Shown: in pieces, positions 1-6,235 of the stretch
Layout: each line of letters starts with the position of its first letter
Numbering within the stretch: the stretch's first letter is position 1
NCBI GenBank assembly: GCA_964504025.1
Contig: CAZDCO010000042.1
Location: 1-9,377 of the forward strand
DNA from: Scatosoma sp964504025
GTDB lineage: Bacteria; Bacillota; Clostridia; Christensenellales; Borkfalkiaceae
DNA length: 9,377 nucleotides
Direction of reading: 5' to 3'
Notes under the pieces: generated by a model
Told to the model about the DNA's origin: nothing
The model's input: only the letters and a program-made list of their open reading frames with translations
The model's database searches: none
Made by a program: the position numbers and the translations under genes

Positions 1-313
1 CCATGGCTTCCGTCGAATCGGCGATCAAATCGCGCGTAACGAGGGAATATTTCATACCCGTATGTCCCATGGCGATACCGTCGCAAACGGTGATGGCAGG
101 GAACATAATCGGCGTACCGCCTGCCATGGCAACGCCGAGCTTTACCGCTTGCGCAATTTTATCGAGGTTGATATGCCCGGGTACGATCTCGTTGTACGAG
201 CATACGACGCCAATCAACGGGCGCGATTGTTCCTCGTCCGTCAAGCCTAACGCGTGATAGAGCGATCTATGCGGCGCGTTTTGAAATCCGTCCACTATCT
301 TTTCTTTGATCAT
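1..313 (-). CDS. ilvD: Dihydroxyacid dehydratase, N-terminal part (runs off the left edge)
   Basis: IlvD is an Fe-S and Mg2+ dependent cytoplasmic enzyme that dehydrates 2,3-dihydroxy-isovalerate and 2,3-dihydroxy-3-methylvalerate to the 2-oxoacid precursors of valine/leucine and isoleucine. Only the first 104 residues are here, of about 550-570 usual for the family. Recognisable family stretches are NAPHRSLYHALGL near residue 12, RPLIGVVCSYNEIVPGHINL at 31-50, AGGTP at 64-68, and VCDGIAMGHTGMKYSL at 76-91, followed by RDLIADSTEAM. Cys38, Cys77 and Asp78 sit where this family places cluster and metal ligands, an assignment made from memory of the family. The start ATG has an AAGG Shine-Dalgarno about 9 nt upstream and lies at the usual distance before the APHRSL motif. 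It follows ilvC in the same direction but after a 576-bp gap containing palindromic repeats. The reading frame is intact as far as the window goes. Confidence 0.95.
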   Translation of the reverse strand, partial: MIKEKIVDGFQNAPHRSLYHALGLTDEEQSRPLIGVVCSYNEIVPGHINLDKIAQAVKLGVAMAGGTPIMFPAITVCDGIAMGHTGMKYSLVTRDLIADSTEAM

Positions 314-442
314 ATTTTTTTACCTTGTTTTCACCGAAAGCAGGAGGAGTGCGACGTTCGCCGCCGCAACCCCTCTTACGATCGTATTCTTTTTTTCGTT
401 CTTTGCAACGCCGAAGTGCGTTGCGTGTATTGCTTGGCGCGC

Positions 443-471
443 CGTCATTGAGAGCGCAACGCGGCAATCTC
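443..471. repeat. Partial copy of the palindromic repeat (left arm only)
   Basis: These 29 bases match the left arm of the full units at 479 and 687 with about two differences from the 687 copy (ATTGAGAG for ATTGCGAG, and GCAACGC for GCAGCGC). The right arm is absent. The sequence then runs on to the neighbouring full copy after a few bases. It looks like a decayed or truncated unit. Confidence 0.75.
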
Positions 472-478
472 CAACGTC

Positions 479-562
479 CGTCGTTGCGAGCGCAGCGCGG
501 CAATCTCGTTTCACGGTACAGCCGCAAGAGATTGCTTCGTCGTTACACTCCTCGCAATGACG
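479..562. repeat. Palindromic interspersed repeat, copy A
   Basis: The unit begins CGTCGTTGCGAG and ends CTCGCAATGACG, so the outer 12-bp arms are complementary apart from one base (a G-T pair in RNA). A second pair of arms, GCAATCTC (500-507) and GAGATTGC (528-535), brackets a 20-nt loop. The flanking identity is wider: 475-569 matches 683-777 at 94 of 95 positions, the only difference being at 483/691. The CATTGCGAG...GCAATCTC signature resembles a class of interspersed palindromic repeats seen between genes in many bacterial genomes. It has no clear coding capacity. The function is unknown; it may be a non-autonomous mobile repeat or an mRNA-stabilising hairpin (inference). Confidence 0.85.
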
Positions 563-686
563 AGGGGAAAGCCGTTTTTTGTCTCGAAAAAGGCGCGCGA
601 ACAACAATAATGTTGAAATATATCGTTTTGGTTTTTCTTCTTGTTTTTCGCGCCTGGCGCGCCGCCGTTGCGAGTTGCTACGCGTC

Positions 687-770
687 CGTCATTGCGAGCG
701 CAGCGCGGCAATCTCGTTTCACGGTACAGCCGCAAGAGATTGCTTCGTCGTTACACTCCTCGCAATGACG
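687..770. repeat. Palindromic interspersed repeat, copy B
   Basis: This second unit is offset 208 bp from copy A and in the same orientation. The outer arms CGTCATTGCGAG (687-698) and CTCGCAATGACG (759-770) are perfect 12-bp complements. The inner arms GCAATCTC (708-715) and GAGATTGC (736-743) are perfect 8-bp complements around a 20-nt loop. The segments between outer and inner arms are unequal (9 and 15 nt) and do not pair well. It is preceded at about 665-674 by a CCGTTGCGAG fragment that looks like the remnant of another unit. Near identity with copy A points to recent duplication or ongoing homogenisation. Confidence 0.85.
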
Positions 771-889
771 AGGGGAACGCAAAAGCGTTCAGTTGCAAGC
801 AAGTCAAGGAGCGGCGAGGACGCGTACACGGAAGTACGCAACCGAACCGCGACGAAGAAATGCGCCGCAAATCAACGCTTTCACCCCGT

Positions 890-1906
890 TTAATTGTTGA
901 TAAACTTCTCCTCGTCCGCCCAGCTGTACAACTTGCGGATCTCCTTGCCGACGACTTCGGAAGGATGCTCGGCAGCCTTCTTTCTCATGGCGTTGAAATG
1001 CACTTGCGCGCCTGCGTCGGACATATCCAACAGGAAGTCTTTCGCGAACGTACCGTCTTGAATATCGGCGAGCACTTTCTTCATCGCCTTCTTCGTTTCT
1101 TCGGTGATGATCTTCGGTCCGGTTACGTAGTCGCCATATTCCGCCGTGTTGGAAATGGAATAGCGCATGCCCTCGAAGCCGCTTTGATAGATCAAATCGA
1201 CGATGAGTTTCATTTCGTGGATACATTCGAAGTAGGCGTTACGAGGATCGTAACCTGCCTCTACCAACGTTTCAAAACCGGCTTGCATCAACGCGCAAAC
1301 GCCGCCGCAAAGTACCGCTTGTTCCCCGAAGAGGTCGGTTTCCGTTTCGGTGCGGAAGGTCGTTTCCAAAACGCCCGCTCTCGCGCCGCCGATACCCAGC
1401 GCGTACGCCAAACCGATTTCCAACGCGTCGCCCGTAGCGTCTTGTTCCACGGCGATCAAGCAGGGCACGCCCTTGCCGGCTTGGTATTCGCTACGTACGG
1501 TATGCCCGGGTCCTTTCGGCGCGATCATGATGACGTTGACGTCCTTTGGAGGTTTAATGCAGCCGTAGTGGATATTAAATCCGTGCGCGAACGCAAGCGT
1601 CTTGCCTTCGGTCAAGTTCGGTTCGATGCTTTCCTTATAGAGTTTCGCCTGTTTCTCGTCGTTGATCAAAATCATAATGATATCGGCAACCTTGGCAGCC
1701 TCGGCGGAAGTCATAACTTTTACGCCCTGCTTTTCCGCTTTTTCCCAGCTCTTGCTACCCTTATACAAGCCGACGACGACGTTCACGCCCGAATCTTTCA
1801 GGTTGAGCGCGTGCGCGTGTCCTTGCGAGCCGTAGCCGATAATCGCTACCGTTTTGCCGTTTAATTTGTTCAAGTCGCAATCTTGTTGATAATAGATTTT
1901 AGCCAT
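890..1906 (-). CDS. ilvC: Ketol-acid reductoisomerase (class I, short form)
   Basis: This cytoplasmic enzyme isomerises and reduces 2-acetolactate or 2-aceto-2-hydroxybutyrate to the 2,3-dihydroxyacids, using Mg2+ and NAD(P)H. The protein has 338 residues, the usual class I length. The N-terminal Rossmann domain has GYGSQGHAHALNL from residue 24. The cofactor-specificity loop reads GLYKGSKSW (46-54). The catalytic region FAHGFNIH has His108, and APKGPGH lies at 129-135. The C-terminal helical domain carries the Mg2+ ligand pattern DLFGEQ (Asp191, Glu195) and ECIHE (Glu227, Glu231), then the substrate Ser in RYSIS (Ser252). Tyr48 replaces the Arg found in many NADPH enzymes, while the downstream serines remain. 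The start is preceded by an AAAGGAAAGGA Shine-Dalgarno. It lies 44 nt after ilvN in the same operon and is the last closely spaced gene before the repeat-filled gap. Confidence 0.98.
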   Translation of the reverse strand: MAKIYYQQDCDLNKLNGKTVAIIGYGSQGHAHALNLKDSGVNVVVGLYKGSKSWEKAEKQGVKVMTSAEAAKVADIIMILINDEKQAKLYKESIEPNLTEGKTLAFAHGFNIHYGCIKPPKDVNVIMIAPKGPGHTVRSEYQAGKGVPCLIAVEQDATGDALEIGLAYALGIGGARAGVLETTFRTETETDLFGEQAVLCGGVCALMQAGFETLVEAGYDPRNAYFECIHEMKLIVDLIYQSGFEGMRYSISNTAEYGDYVTGPKIITEETKKAMKKVLADIQDGTFAKDFLLDMSDAGAQVHFNAMRKKAAEHPSEVVGKEIRKLYSWADEEKFINN

Positions 1907-1950
1907 TTTTTTATTCCTTTCCTTTATATAGATTTTTGATTTTTTTATAC

Positions 1951-2451
1951 TTATTTATTGAACAGCGTCGCCTCGCCGCGATCCAACGCTACGATACCCG
2001 TACGGCACATTTCCAAAATGCCGAACGGCTGCATCAGCTTGACGAACGCGTCGATCTTGGAGGGATTTCCCGTTACTTCGATACACATTGCCGCAGGCGA
2101 ATAATCGATAACGCTCGCACGGAAGACGTCCACCGCAGTCATGACGTCGCTGCGGTTTTGCGACGCGTTTTGCACCTTGATCAACATCAATTCGCGTTGG
2201 TTGGCGTCCTCGTCCAACAACTCCACCTTCTTCACGACGACGAGTTTTTTCAACTGATTGATCAGTTGCTCCTTGGCGTAGGTATCCCCCGTCATGCAAA
2301 TGGTGATACGGGAATATTCGCTCCGCTCCGTTTCGCCCACCGTCAACGTATCGATATTAAATCCGCGACGGGTGAACATACTCGTTACCCTCGTCAATAC
2401 GCCCGACGTATTTTCTACGTACACCGCAATGACAAATTTCTTGTTTTCCAT
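1951..2451 (-). CDS. ilvN: Acetohydroxyacid synthase, small regulatory subunit
   Basis: This is the regulatory subunit of acetohydroxyacid (acetolactate) synthase. It binds the IlvB catalytic subunit, raises its activity and confers valine feedback inhibition. The 166-residue length matches IlvH/IlvN proteins of about 160-170. Residues 5-78 form an ACT domain beginning FVIAVYVENTSGVLTRV, in which Asn14 and Gly17 occupy the positions linked to valine binding in the Escherichia coli homologue. RRGFNIDTLTVGETE follows at 28-42. The C-terminal domain (about 86-160) contains RELMLIKV, DYSPAAMCIEVTG, and the family ending CRTGIVALDRGE. It is translated from a strong site overlapping the ilvB stop codon, which suggests coupled synthesis of the two subunits. 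Retention of the Asn and Gly suggests valine sensitivity (inference). Confidence 0.97.
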   Translation of the reverse strand: MENKKFVIAVYVENTSGVLTRVTSMFTRRGFNIDTLTVGETERSEYSRITICMTGDTYAKEQLINQLKKLVVVKKVELLDEDANQRELMLIKVQNASQNRSDVMTAVDVFRASVIDYSPAAMCIEVTGNPSKIDAFVKLMQPFGILEMCRTGIVALDRGEATLFNK

Positions 2452-2455
2452 ACCG

Positions 2456-2465
2456 CCCCTCCTTA
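2456..2465 (-). promoter_or_regulatory. ilvN ribosome binding site overlapping the ilvB stop codon
   Basis: On the minus strand the ilvB stop TAA (2463-2465) runs directly into GGAGGGG, giving AAGGAGG with about 6 nt to the ilvN ATG. The Shine-Dalgarno therefore shares bases with the upstream stop codon. This arrangement commonly couples translation of two subunits of one enzyme. Confidence 0.85.
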
Positions 2466-4145
2466 TTTCGCAACCTTGGTGATAATGTCGTCGATCGCGC
2501 CGCCGGGAGGCAACATGGGCAACACGAACTCGTCCTTGTCGATCCGCACGTCGATTACCGTCGGTTTATCCGACAGGAACGCCTTTTTCAACGCTCTCCT
2601 GAACGCCACGGGCGTTTCCGCAAGCTCGCCCTCCGCACCGAACGCCTTTGCCAACGCCACGAAGTCGGTCTTTCTTTGCAACACGGTATTCGAGTACCGC
2701 TTCCCGAAGAACAACGTTTGCCATTGCCGTACCATACCGAGTACGCCGTTGTTCATCAATACGATGACGATCGGCAATTTATACGTTACCGCCGTTGCCA
2801 GCTCGTTCAAGTTCATACCGAAGCTGCCGTCGCCCGTAACGAGTACGGTCGGCGATTTCGTCGCCACGTACGCGCCCATCGCCGCGCCCAAGCCGAAGCC
2901 CATCGTACCCAAACCACCGCTCGACACCCAACGTCTCGGTTCGTCGAACTGCGCGTATTGCGCCGCCCACATTTGGTGCTGTCCGACGTCCGTCGTAACG
3001 ATCGTCGATTTCGGCTTTTCTTCGTTGAGTATATCGAATACCTGCTTGGGCGTGAGTGCCGCGGTACTCTCCTGCGCGATCTCTTCTTCAAACTGCTTTT
3101 CTTCGCGCTTCAATTCTTCCACGCGCAACAGCCACGCCGCGTGATCCGCTTTTTCGCACGCGTTCGCCAACCGCTTGAACGCGTCCTCCACGTCCCCCAC
3201 GATTCCCAAATCTACGCGCACGTTCTTGTTCACTTCGGCAACGTCGGGATCTAACTGAATGATCTTGCTGTTCTTAGCGAACTTCGCCACGTTCCCCGTC
3301 GCGCGGTCGCTAAACCGTACGCCGACGGCAAGGATCACGTCCGCTTCGTTTTGCGCCATACTCGACGCGTAGTGTCCGTGCATGCCCTGCATACCCAAAA
3401 ATCTCGGGCTGTCCTGCGGTACGGTGGAAAGCCCCATGAACGAGCAACCGATCACCGCGTCCGTCTTTTCTGCGAACGCTACGATCTCTTTGCCCATACC
3501 CAAGCCTGCCGCGCCGCCACCCACGTAGATATACGGTCGTTTCGCGTCCGCCAGCATTGCCGCCGCCTGCGCGATGACGTCGTCGCTCACTTTCGACAGG
3601 GGAATTTTATCCACGACGCCCTCTTGCTCGTATTCGCACGAGGCAACCTGCACGTCTTTGGGAATATCGATCAGCACGGGTCCCGGTCTGCCCGACTTGG
3701 CAATCGCGAACGCCTGACGCAGAGTAGACGCCAACTCCTTTACGTCCTTGACGAAGTAGTTGTGCTTGGTGATCGGCATCGTTACGCTCGTGATGTCGAT
3801 TTCCTGAAAGCTGTCCTTTCCGATCAGCGAGCAAGGAACGTTCCCCGTGATCGCAACCATGGGTATCGAATCGAGCATTGCCGTCGCGATCCCCGTAACG
3901 AGGTTCGTCGCGCCCGGACCGCTCGTGGCGATACAAACGCCCACTTTGCCCGTCGCACGGGAATACCCGTCCGCCGCGTGCGCCGCGCCCTGTTCGTGCG
4001 CCGTCAACACGTGGTTGATCTCGTCCTTATATTCGTACAGCGCGTCGTAAATATTGATAACTTGACCGCCGGGATAGCCGAATACGTCGGTTACGCCCTG
4101 TTCGATCAACGTTCTGATTAAAATTTGTGCTCCGTTCAGTTTCAT
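2463..4145 (-). CDS. ilvB: Acetohydroxyacid synthase, large catalytic subunit
   Basis: This thiamine-diphosphate and FAD dependent enzyme condenses two pyruvates to 2-acetolactate, or pyruvate with 2-oxobutyrate to 2-aceto-2-hydroxybutyrate, the first shared step of BCAA synthesis. The 560 residues match the usual 550-590. The N-terminal pyrimidine-binding domain has VFGYPGGQVI (21-30) and the catalytic Glu51 in AHEQGAAHAADGYSRATGK, with ATSGPGATNLVTGIATA at 73-89. The central FAD-associated domain spans about 190-325 and includes GMQGMHG and GVRFSDRATG. The C-terminal ThDP domain has DVGQHQMWAAQ (386-396), SSGGLGTMGFGLGAAMGA, and the metal-ThDP motif GDGSFGMN...NN (438-466). The MVRQWQ segment supplies Trp475, the Trp position of biosynthetic AHAS as opposed to catabolic acetolactate synthases. 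The start has an AAGGAG site about 9 nt upstream. It lies 28 nt after leuA and 11 nt before ilvN. Confidence 0.98.
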   Translation of the reverse strand: MKLNGAQILIRTLIEQGVTDVFGYPGGQVINIYDALYEYKDEINHVLTAHEQGAAHAADGYSRATGKVGVCIATSGPGATNLVTGIATAMLDSIPMVAITGNVPCSLIGKDSFQEIDITSVTMPITKHNYFVKDVKELASTLRQAFAIAKSGRPGPVLIDIPKDVQVASCEYEQEGVVDKIPLSKVSDDVIAQAAAMLADAKRPYIYVGGGAAGLGMGKEIVAFAEKTDAVIGCSFMGLSTVPQDSPRFLGMQGMHGHYASSMAQNEADVILAVGVRFSDRATGNVAKFAKNSKIIQLDPDVAEVNKNVRVDLGIVGDVEDAFKRLANACEKADHAAWLLRVEELKREEKQFEEEIAQESTAALTPKQVFDILNEEKPKSTIVTTDVGQHQMWAAQYAQFDEPRRWVSSGGLGTMGFGLGAAMGAYVATKSPTVLVTGDGSFGMNLNELATAVTYKLPIVIVLMNNGVLGMVRQWQTLFFGKRYSNTVLQRKTDFVALAKAFGAEGELAETPVAFRRALKKAFLSDKPTVIDVRIDKDEFVLPMLPPGGAIDDIITKVAK

Positions 4146-4173
4146 TTTTTCGTTCTCCTTTTCTCGCTCCGCC

Positions 4174-5832
4174 TTATAACAACCGATTGACGGCGGATAC
4201 CAACGCTTTCACCGACGACGTCATAATATCGGTATGGATACCTGCACCCCAAACGCTTTGCTTGCCGCTCGTGATACAAATATACGACGCCGCTTTCGAC
4301 GTGGATCTCTCTTCCAACGCGTGCTCTACGTAATTTTCCAACACGTAGTCCGCACCCGTTACCTTCTTGATCGCGGACGATACGCAATCGAGTCGTCCGT
4401 TGCCCTCCACTTCGACCGTTACCGCCGTGCCGGCGTATTCGATCACGATCTTGCCCTTGATCGTACCGCCTTCCATGTCGGTATAGCCTGCTTCCAACAC
4501 GTTCAGTTTATCGTTCAAATTGACGAAGTCGCGCAAGAATATGTCGTGCACTTCCTGCGGCGAAAGCTCTCTATGCTCTCTATCCGATATTCCCTTGACG
4601 TGATACCCGAACTGCTCGCGCATCTTCGGCGGCAACACCAGCTTAAACTGCGTTTCCAAAATATATCCGATTCCGCCCTTGCCGGACTGCGAATTGATCC
4701 GAATGACGTCCGCTTCGTACACCCTGCCCACGTCCGCGGGATCGATCGGTAAATAGGGTACCGTCCACGTCTTTTCGCCCCGTTCTTCGCGATATTTCAT
4801 ACCCTTGGCAATCGCGTCTTGGTGCGAGCCAGAGAACGCCGCGAACACCAGCTTGCCGCTGTACGGTTGCCGATCCCCCACGTGCATACGCGTTACCTTT
4901 TCGTATATCCGCGTAATTTCGGGCAAATCGGAAAAATCTAACTTCGGATCTACCCCTTGCGAATACATATTGAGTGCCAACGTTACGATATCGACGTTAC
5001 CCGTTCTCTCGCCGTTGCCGAACAACGTGCCCTCGATACGGTCGCCGCCTGCCAACAAGCCCATTTCGCTGTCCGCCACCGCGCAACCTCTGTCGTTATG
5101 CGGATGCAACGACACCACGACGTTTTCCCGTCCGTGCAAGTGCTTACACATATACTCCACTTGATTCGCGTACACGTGCGGCATGGAATGGGACACCGTT
5201 ACGGGCAGGTTGATGATCACCTTATCGTCCGCCGTCGGTTGCCAAATATCCAACACCTCGTTGCAAATCTCCGCCGCGAATTCGGGCTCCGTACCCGTAA
5301 AGCTTTCGGGGGAATATTCTAACGTGATCTTGCCCTCGGCGCGCTCCTTATACTCTTTACACAGCTTCGCACCGAACTTGGCGATCTCCACGATCTCCTT
5401 TTTGTCGCGCTTGAATACCTGTTCGCGCTGCGCCACCGACGTGGAGTTATACAAGTGCACCACCGCCCTTTTCGCGCCGCGCAACGCCTCGAACGTCTTT
5501 GCGATAATATGCTCGCGCGATTGCGTTAAAACTTGTATCGTTACGTCGTCGGGGATCAAATTGCGTTCGATGATCTCGCGACAAAATTCGTACTCGGTAT
5601 CGCTCGCCGCAGGGAAACCGACTTCGATTTCCTTGAACCCGATCTTGCAAAGCAGCTGAAAAAACTCTAACTTTTCTTCCAAACTCATGGGAATAATCAA
5701 CGCCTGATTGCCGTCGCGCAAGTCCACGCTGCACCAAATCGGCGGCGTATCGATCGCGGACTTTTTCGTCCAGTCCATCGTTACCCCCTGCGGCTCAAAA
5801 AATTGTTTTACGTATTTTTCGCTGTTTTTCAT
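4174..5832 (-). CDS. leuA: 2-isopropylmalate synthase, type 2 (LeuA2-like)
   Basis: LeuA condenses acetyl-CoA with 2-oxoisovalerate to 2-isopropylmalate, the committed step of leucine synthesis. The 552 residues, the N-terminal KYVKQFFEPQG lead-in and PIWCSVDLRDGNQALIIPM (31-49) mark the long type 2 (yeast/actinobacterial-like) subfamily rather than the roughly 500-residue type 1. The TIM-barrel domain carries Arg39-Asp40, GFKEIEVGFPAAS (65-77), LTQSREHII (102-110), the metal-binding LHPHNDRG (His243, His245) and GTLFGNGERTGNVD (268-281). A linker has AAFSGSHQDAI with His337, a catalytic position in the family. Residues about 435-552 form the C-terminal regulatory domain (LNVLEAGYTDMEGGTIKG onward), the usual site of leucine feedback. 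The start has AAGGA about 9 nt upstream. It is the first gene after the T-box leader. Citramalate or homocitrate synthases are less likely because of the subfamily pattern and length. Confidence 0.94.
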   Translation of the reverse strand: MKNSEKYVKQFFEPQGVTMDWTKKSAIDTPPIWCSVDLRDGNQALIIPMSLEEKLEFFQLLCKIGFKEIEVGFPAASDTEYEFCREIIERNLIPDDVTIQVLTQSREHIIAKTFEALRGAKRAVVHLYNSTSVAQREQVFKRDKKEIVEIAKFGAKLCKEYKERAEGKITLEYSPESFTGTEPEFAAEICNEVLDIWQPTADDKVIINLPVTVSHSMPHVYANQVEYMCKHLHGRENVVVSLHPHNDRGCAVADSEMGLLAGGDRIEGTLFGNGERTGNVDIVTLALNMYSQGVDPKLDFSDLPEITRIYEKVTRMHVGDRQPYSGKLVFAAFSGSHQDAIAKGMKYREERGEKTWTVPYLPIDPADVGRVYEADVIRINSQSGKGGIGYILETQFKLVLPPKMREQFGYHVKGISDREHRELSPQEVHDIFLRDFVNLNDKLNVLEAGYTDMEGGTIKGKIVIEYAGTAVTVEVEGNGRLDCVSSAIKKVTGADYVLENYVEHALEERSTSKAASYICITSGKQSVWGAGIHTDIMTSSVKALVSAVNRLL

Positions 5833-5856
5833 TGCTATCCGTCCTTACTTTTCCAT

Positions 5857-5904
5857 AAAAAAATCTCTTTCGGGCAGGGGCAAAAAGCCCTCACTCGAAA
5901 GAGA
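5857..5904 (-). terminator. Intrinsic terminator of the T-box leader
   Basis: On the minus strand TCTCTTTCG (rc of 5896-5904) pairs perfectly with CGAAAGAGA (rc of 5864-5872), a 9-bp outer stem. An inner GGGC-type stem closes around a TTTTT loop at 5878-5890. Seven T residues (5857-5863) follow directly. The structure ends about 24 nt before the leuA start and is the regulated terminator expected of a T-box. Confidence 0.92.
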
Positions 5905-6110
5905 CGAAGAATTCTCCGCGGTACCACTCCGTTTGACGGCGCACGCCGTCCGCTCACAGTCCTTTTTACAGACGCTCTCTATAACGGGAGAACCCGTCCG
6001 AATCTACTGAACGCGCAACGGGGCGCGTCGTTCTCTCGGCGGCTCGGGGATGAGCTACGTTCGTATCGCGCGTCGGCTCGCACCAACCGCCGTTTCTCTG
6101 ATCACCGCTA
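5857..6110 (-). promoter_or_regulatory. T-box leader, leucine-specific (CUC specifier), upstream of leuA
   Basis: This RNA element senses uncharged tRNA and lets transcription continue into the operon when leucine is short. Read on the minus strand, stem I opens with AGAGAAA (rc of 6093-6099). The distal loop GGTGCGAG is the rc of 6077-6084. The specifier-loop segment reads CTC-ATCC-CCGAG, giving codon CUC (rc of 6052-6054) for leucine. Two perfect hairpins follow (5984-5997 and 5935-5950). The T-box motif GGAGTGGTACCGCGG ends at the rc of 5914-5930. Its UGGU would pair with an ACCA-3' tRNA end, which fits the A discriminator base of tRNA-Leu. The terminator at 5857-5904 completes the element. 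The 5' boundary is approximate. Leucine specificity fits leuA as the first gene, so leucine alone may set expression of the valine/isoleucine genes downstream. Confidence 0.93.
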
Positions 6111-6157
6111 AAATACGAATTATTTTCCCGTCGTTGCCTTTCTATTCGATTGTATCT

Positions 6158-6186
6158 ATTGTATACTATTTTTGCAGTTTTGTCAA
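6158..6186 (-). promoter_or_regulatory. Promoter of the leuA-ilvBNC transcript
   Basis: On the minus strand there is a perfect TTGACA (rc of 6181-6186), a 17-bp spacer, then TACAAT (rc of 6158-6163). Transcription would start near 6151, giving a leader of about 320 nt that contains the whole T-box. The -35 box lies only about 50 bp downstream of the ilvE stop codon. Confidence 0.85.
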
Positions 6187-6235
6187 CCGCCTGCTTTCAA
6201 CTTTTTTCGGCTTTCGGCGATTTTTTTACCCGTTC

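Larger units (their letters stand above)
314..889. other. Intergenic region between ilvC and ilvD with palindromic repeats, no supported gene
   Basis: I see no real gene in these 576 bp. Open frames across it on both strands run through the repeat units, lack good ribosome binding sites, and give Arg/Ser-rich translations typical of frames over such repeats. Contents from left to right are an A/T-tract-containing stretch next to ilvD (about 314-442), a half repeat (443-471), a full palindromic unit (479-562), an A/T-rich spacer (about 570-650), a degenerate repeat remnant (near 665-674), a second full unit (687-770), and a stretch next to ilvC. That last stretch has two short perfect inverted repeats: GAACGC-AAAA-GCGTTC at 775-790 and GCGTAC-N6-GTACGC at 822-839. 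Neither is followed by a U-tract on the transcribed strand, so I do not call an intrinsic terminator. Confidence 0.7.

Noticed and set aside
381..408. Weak promoter candidate for ilvD (TTGCAA-N16-TACGAT)
   Set aside because: It matches poorly compared with the three strong TTGACA/N17 promoters in the same window, so it is not called.
325..768. Open frames through the repeat cluster on both strands
   Set aside because: Their translations are dominated by the repeat itself, such as IASAARQSRF, and they have no credible start sites. Frames of this kind are often annotated spuriously.
443..777. Possible CRISPR array
   Set aside because: The units are long palindromes of about 84-95 bp, not 25-40 bp repeats with unique spacers of regular length, and there are no cas genes.
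775..839. Short perfect inverted repeats after ilvC as terminators
   Set aside because: Both hairpins (775-790 and 822-839) lack a following T-run on the minus strand; in the first, the Ts are in the loop.
641..1864. Long plus-strand open frame of about 407 codons opposite ilvC
   Set aside because: It is antisense to a clear ilvC, starts inside the repeats, has no ribosome binding site or family resemblance, and its length follows from the codon bias of the ilvC strand.
1936..3144. Plus-strand open frame of about 402 codons opposite ilvN and ilvB
   Set aside because: It is a shadow of two well-conserved genes and has no recognisable domain.
4174..5832. Citramalate or homocitrate synthase as the identity of leuA
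   Set aside because: The length, the WCSVDLRDGNQAL N-terminal pattern, the C-terminal regulatory domain and the leucine T-box all fit type 2 isopropylmalate synthase better.
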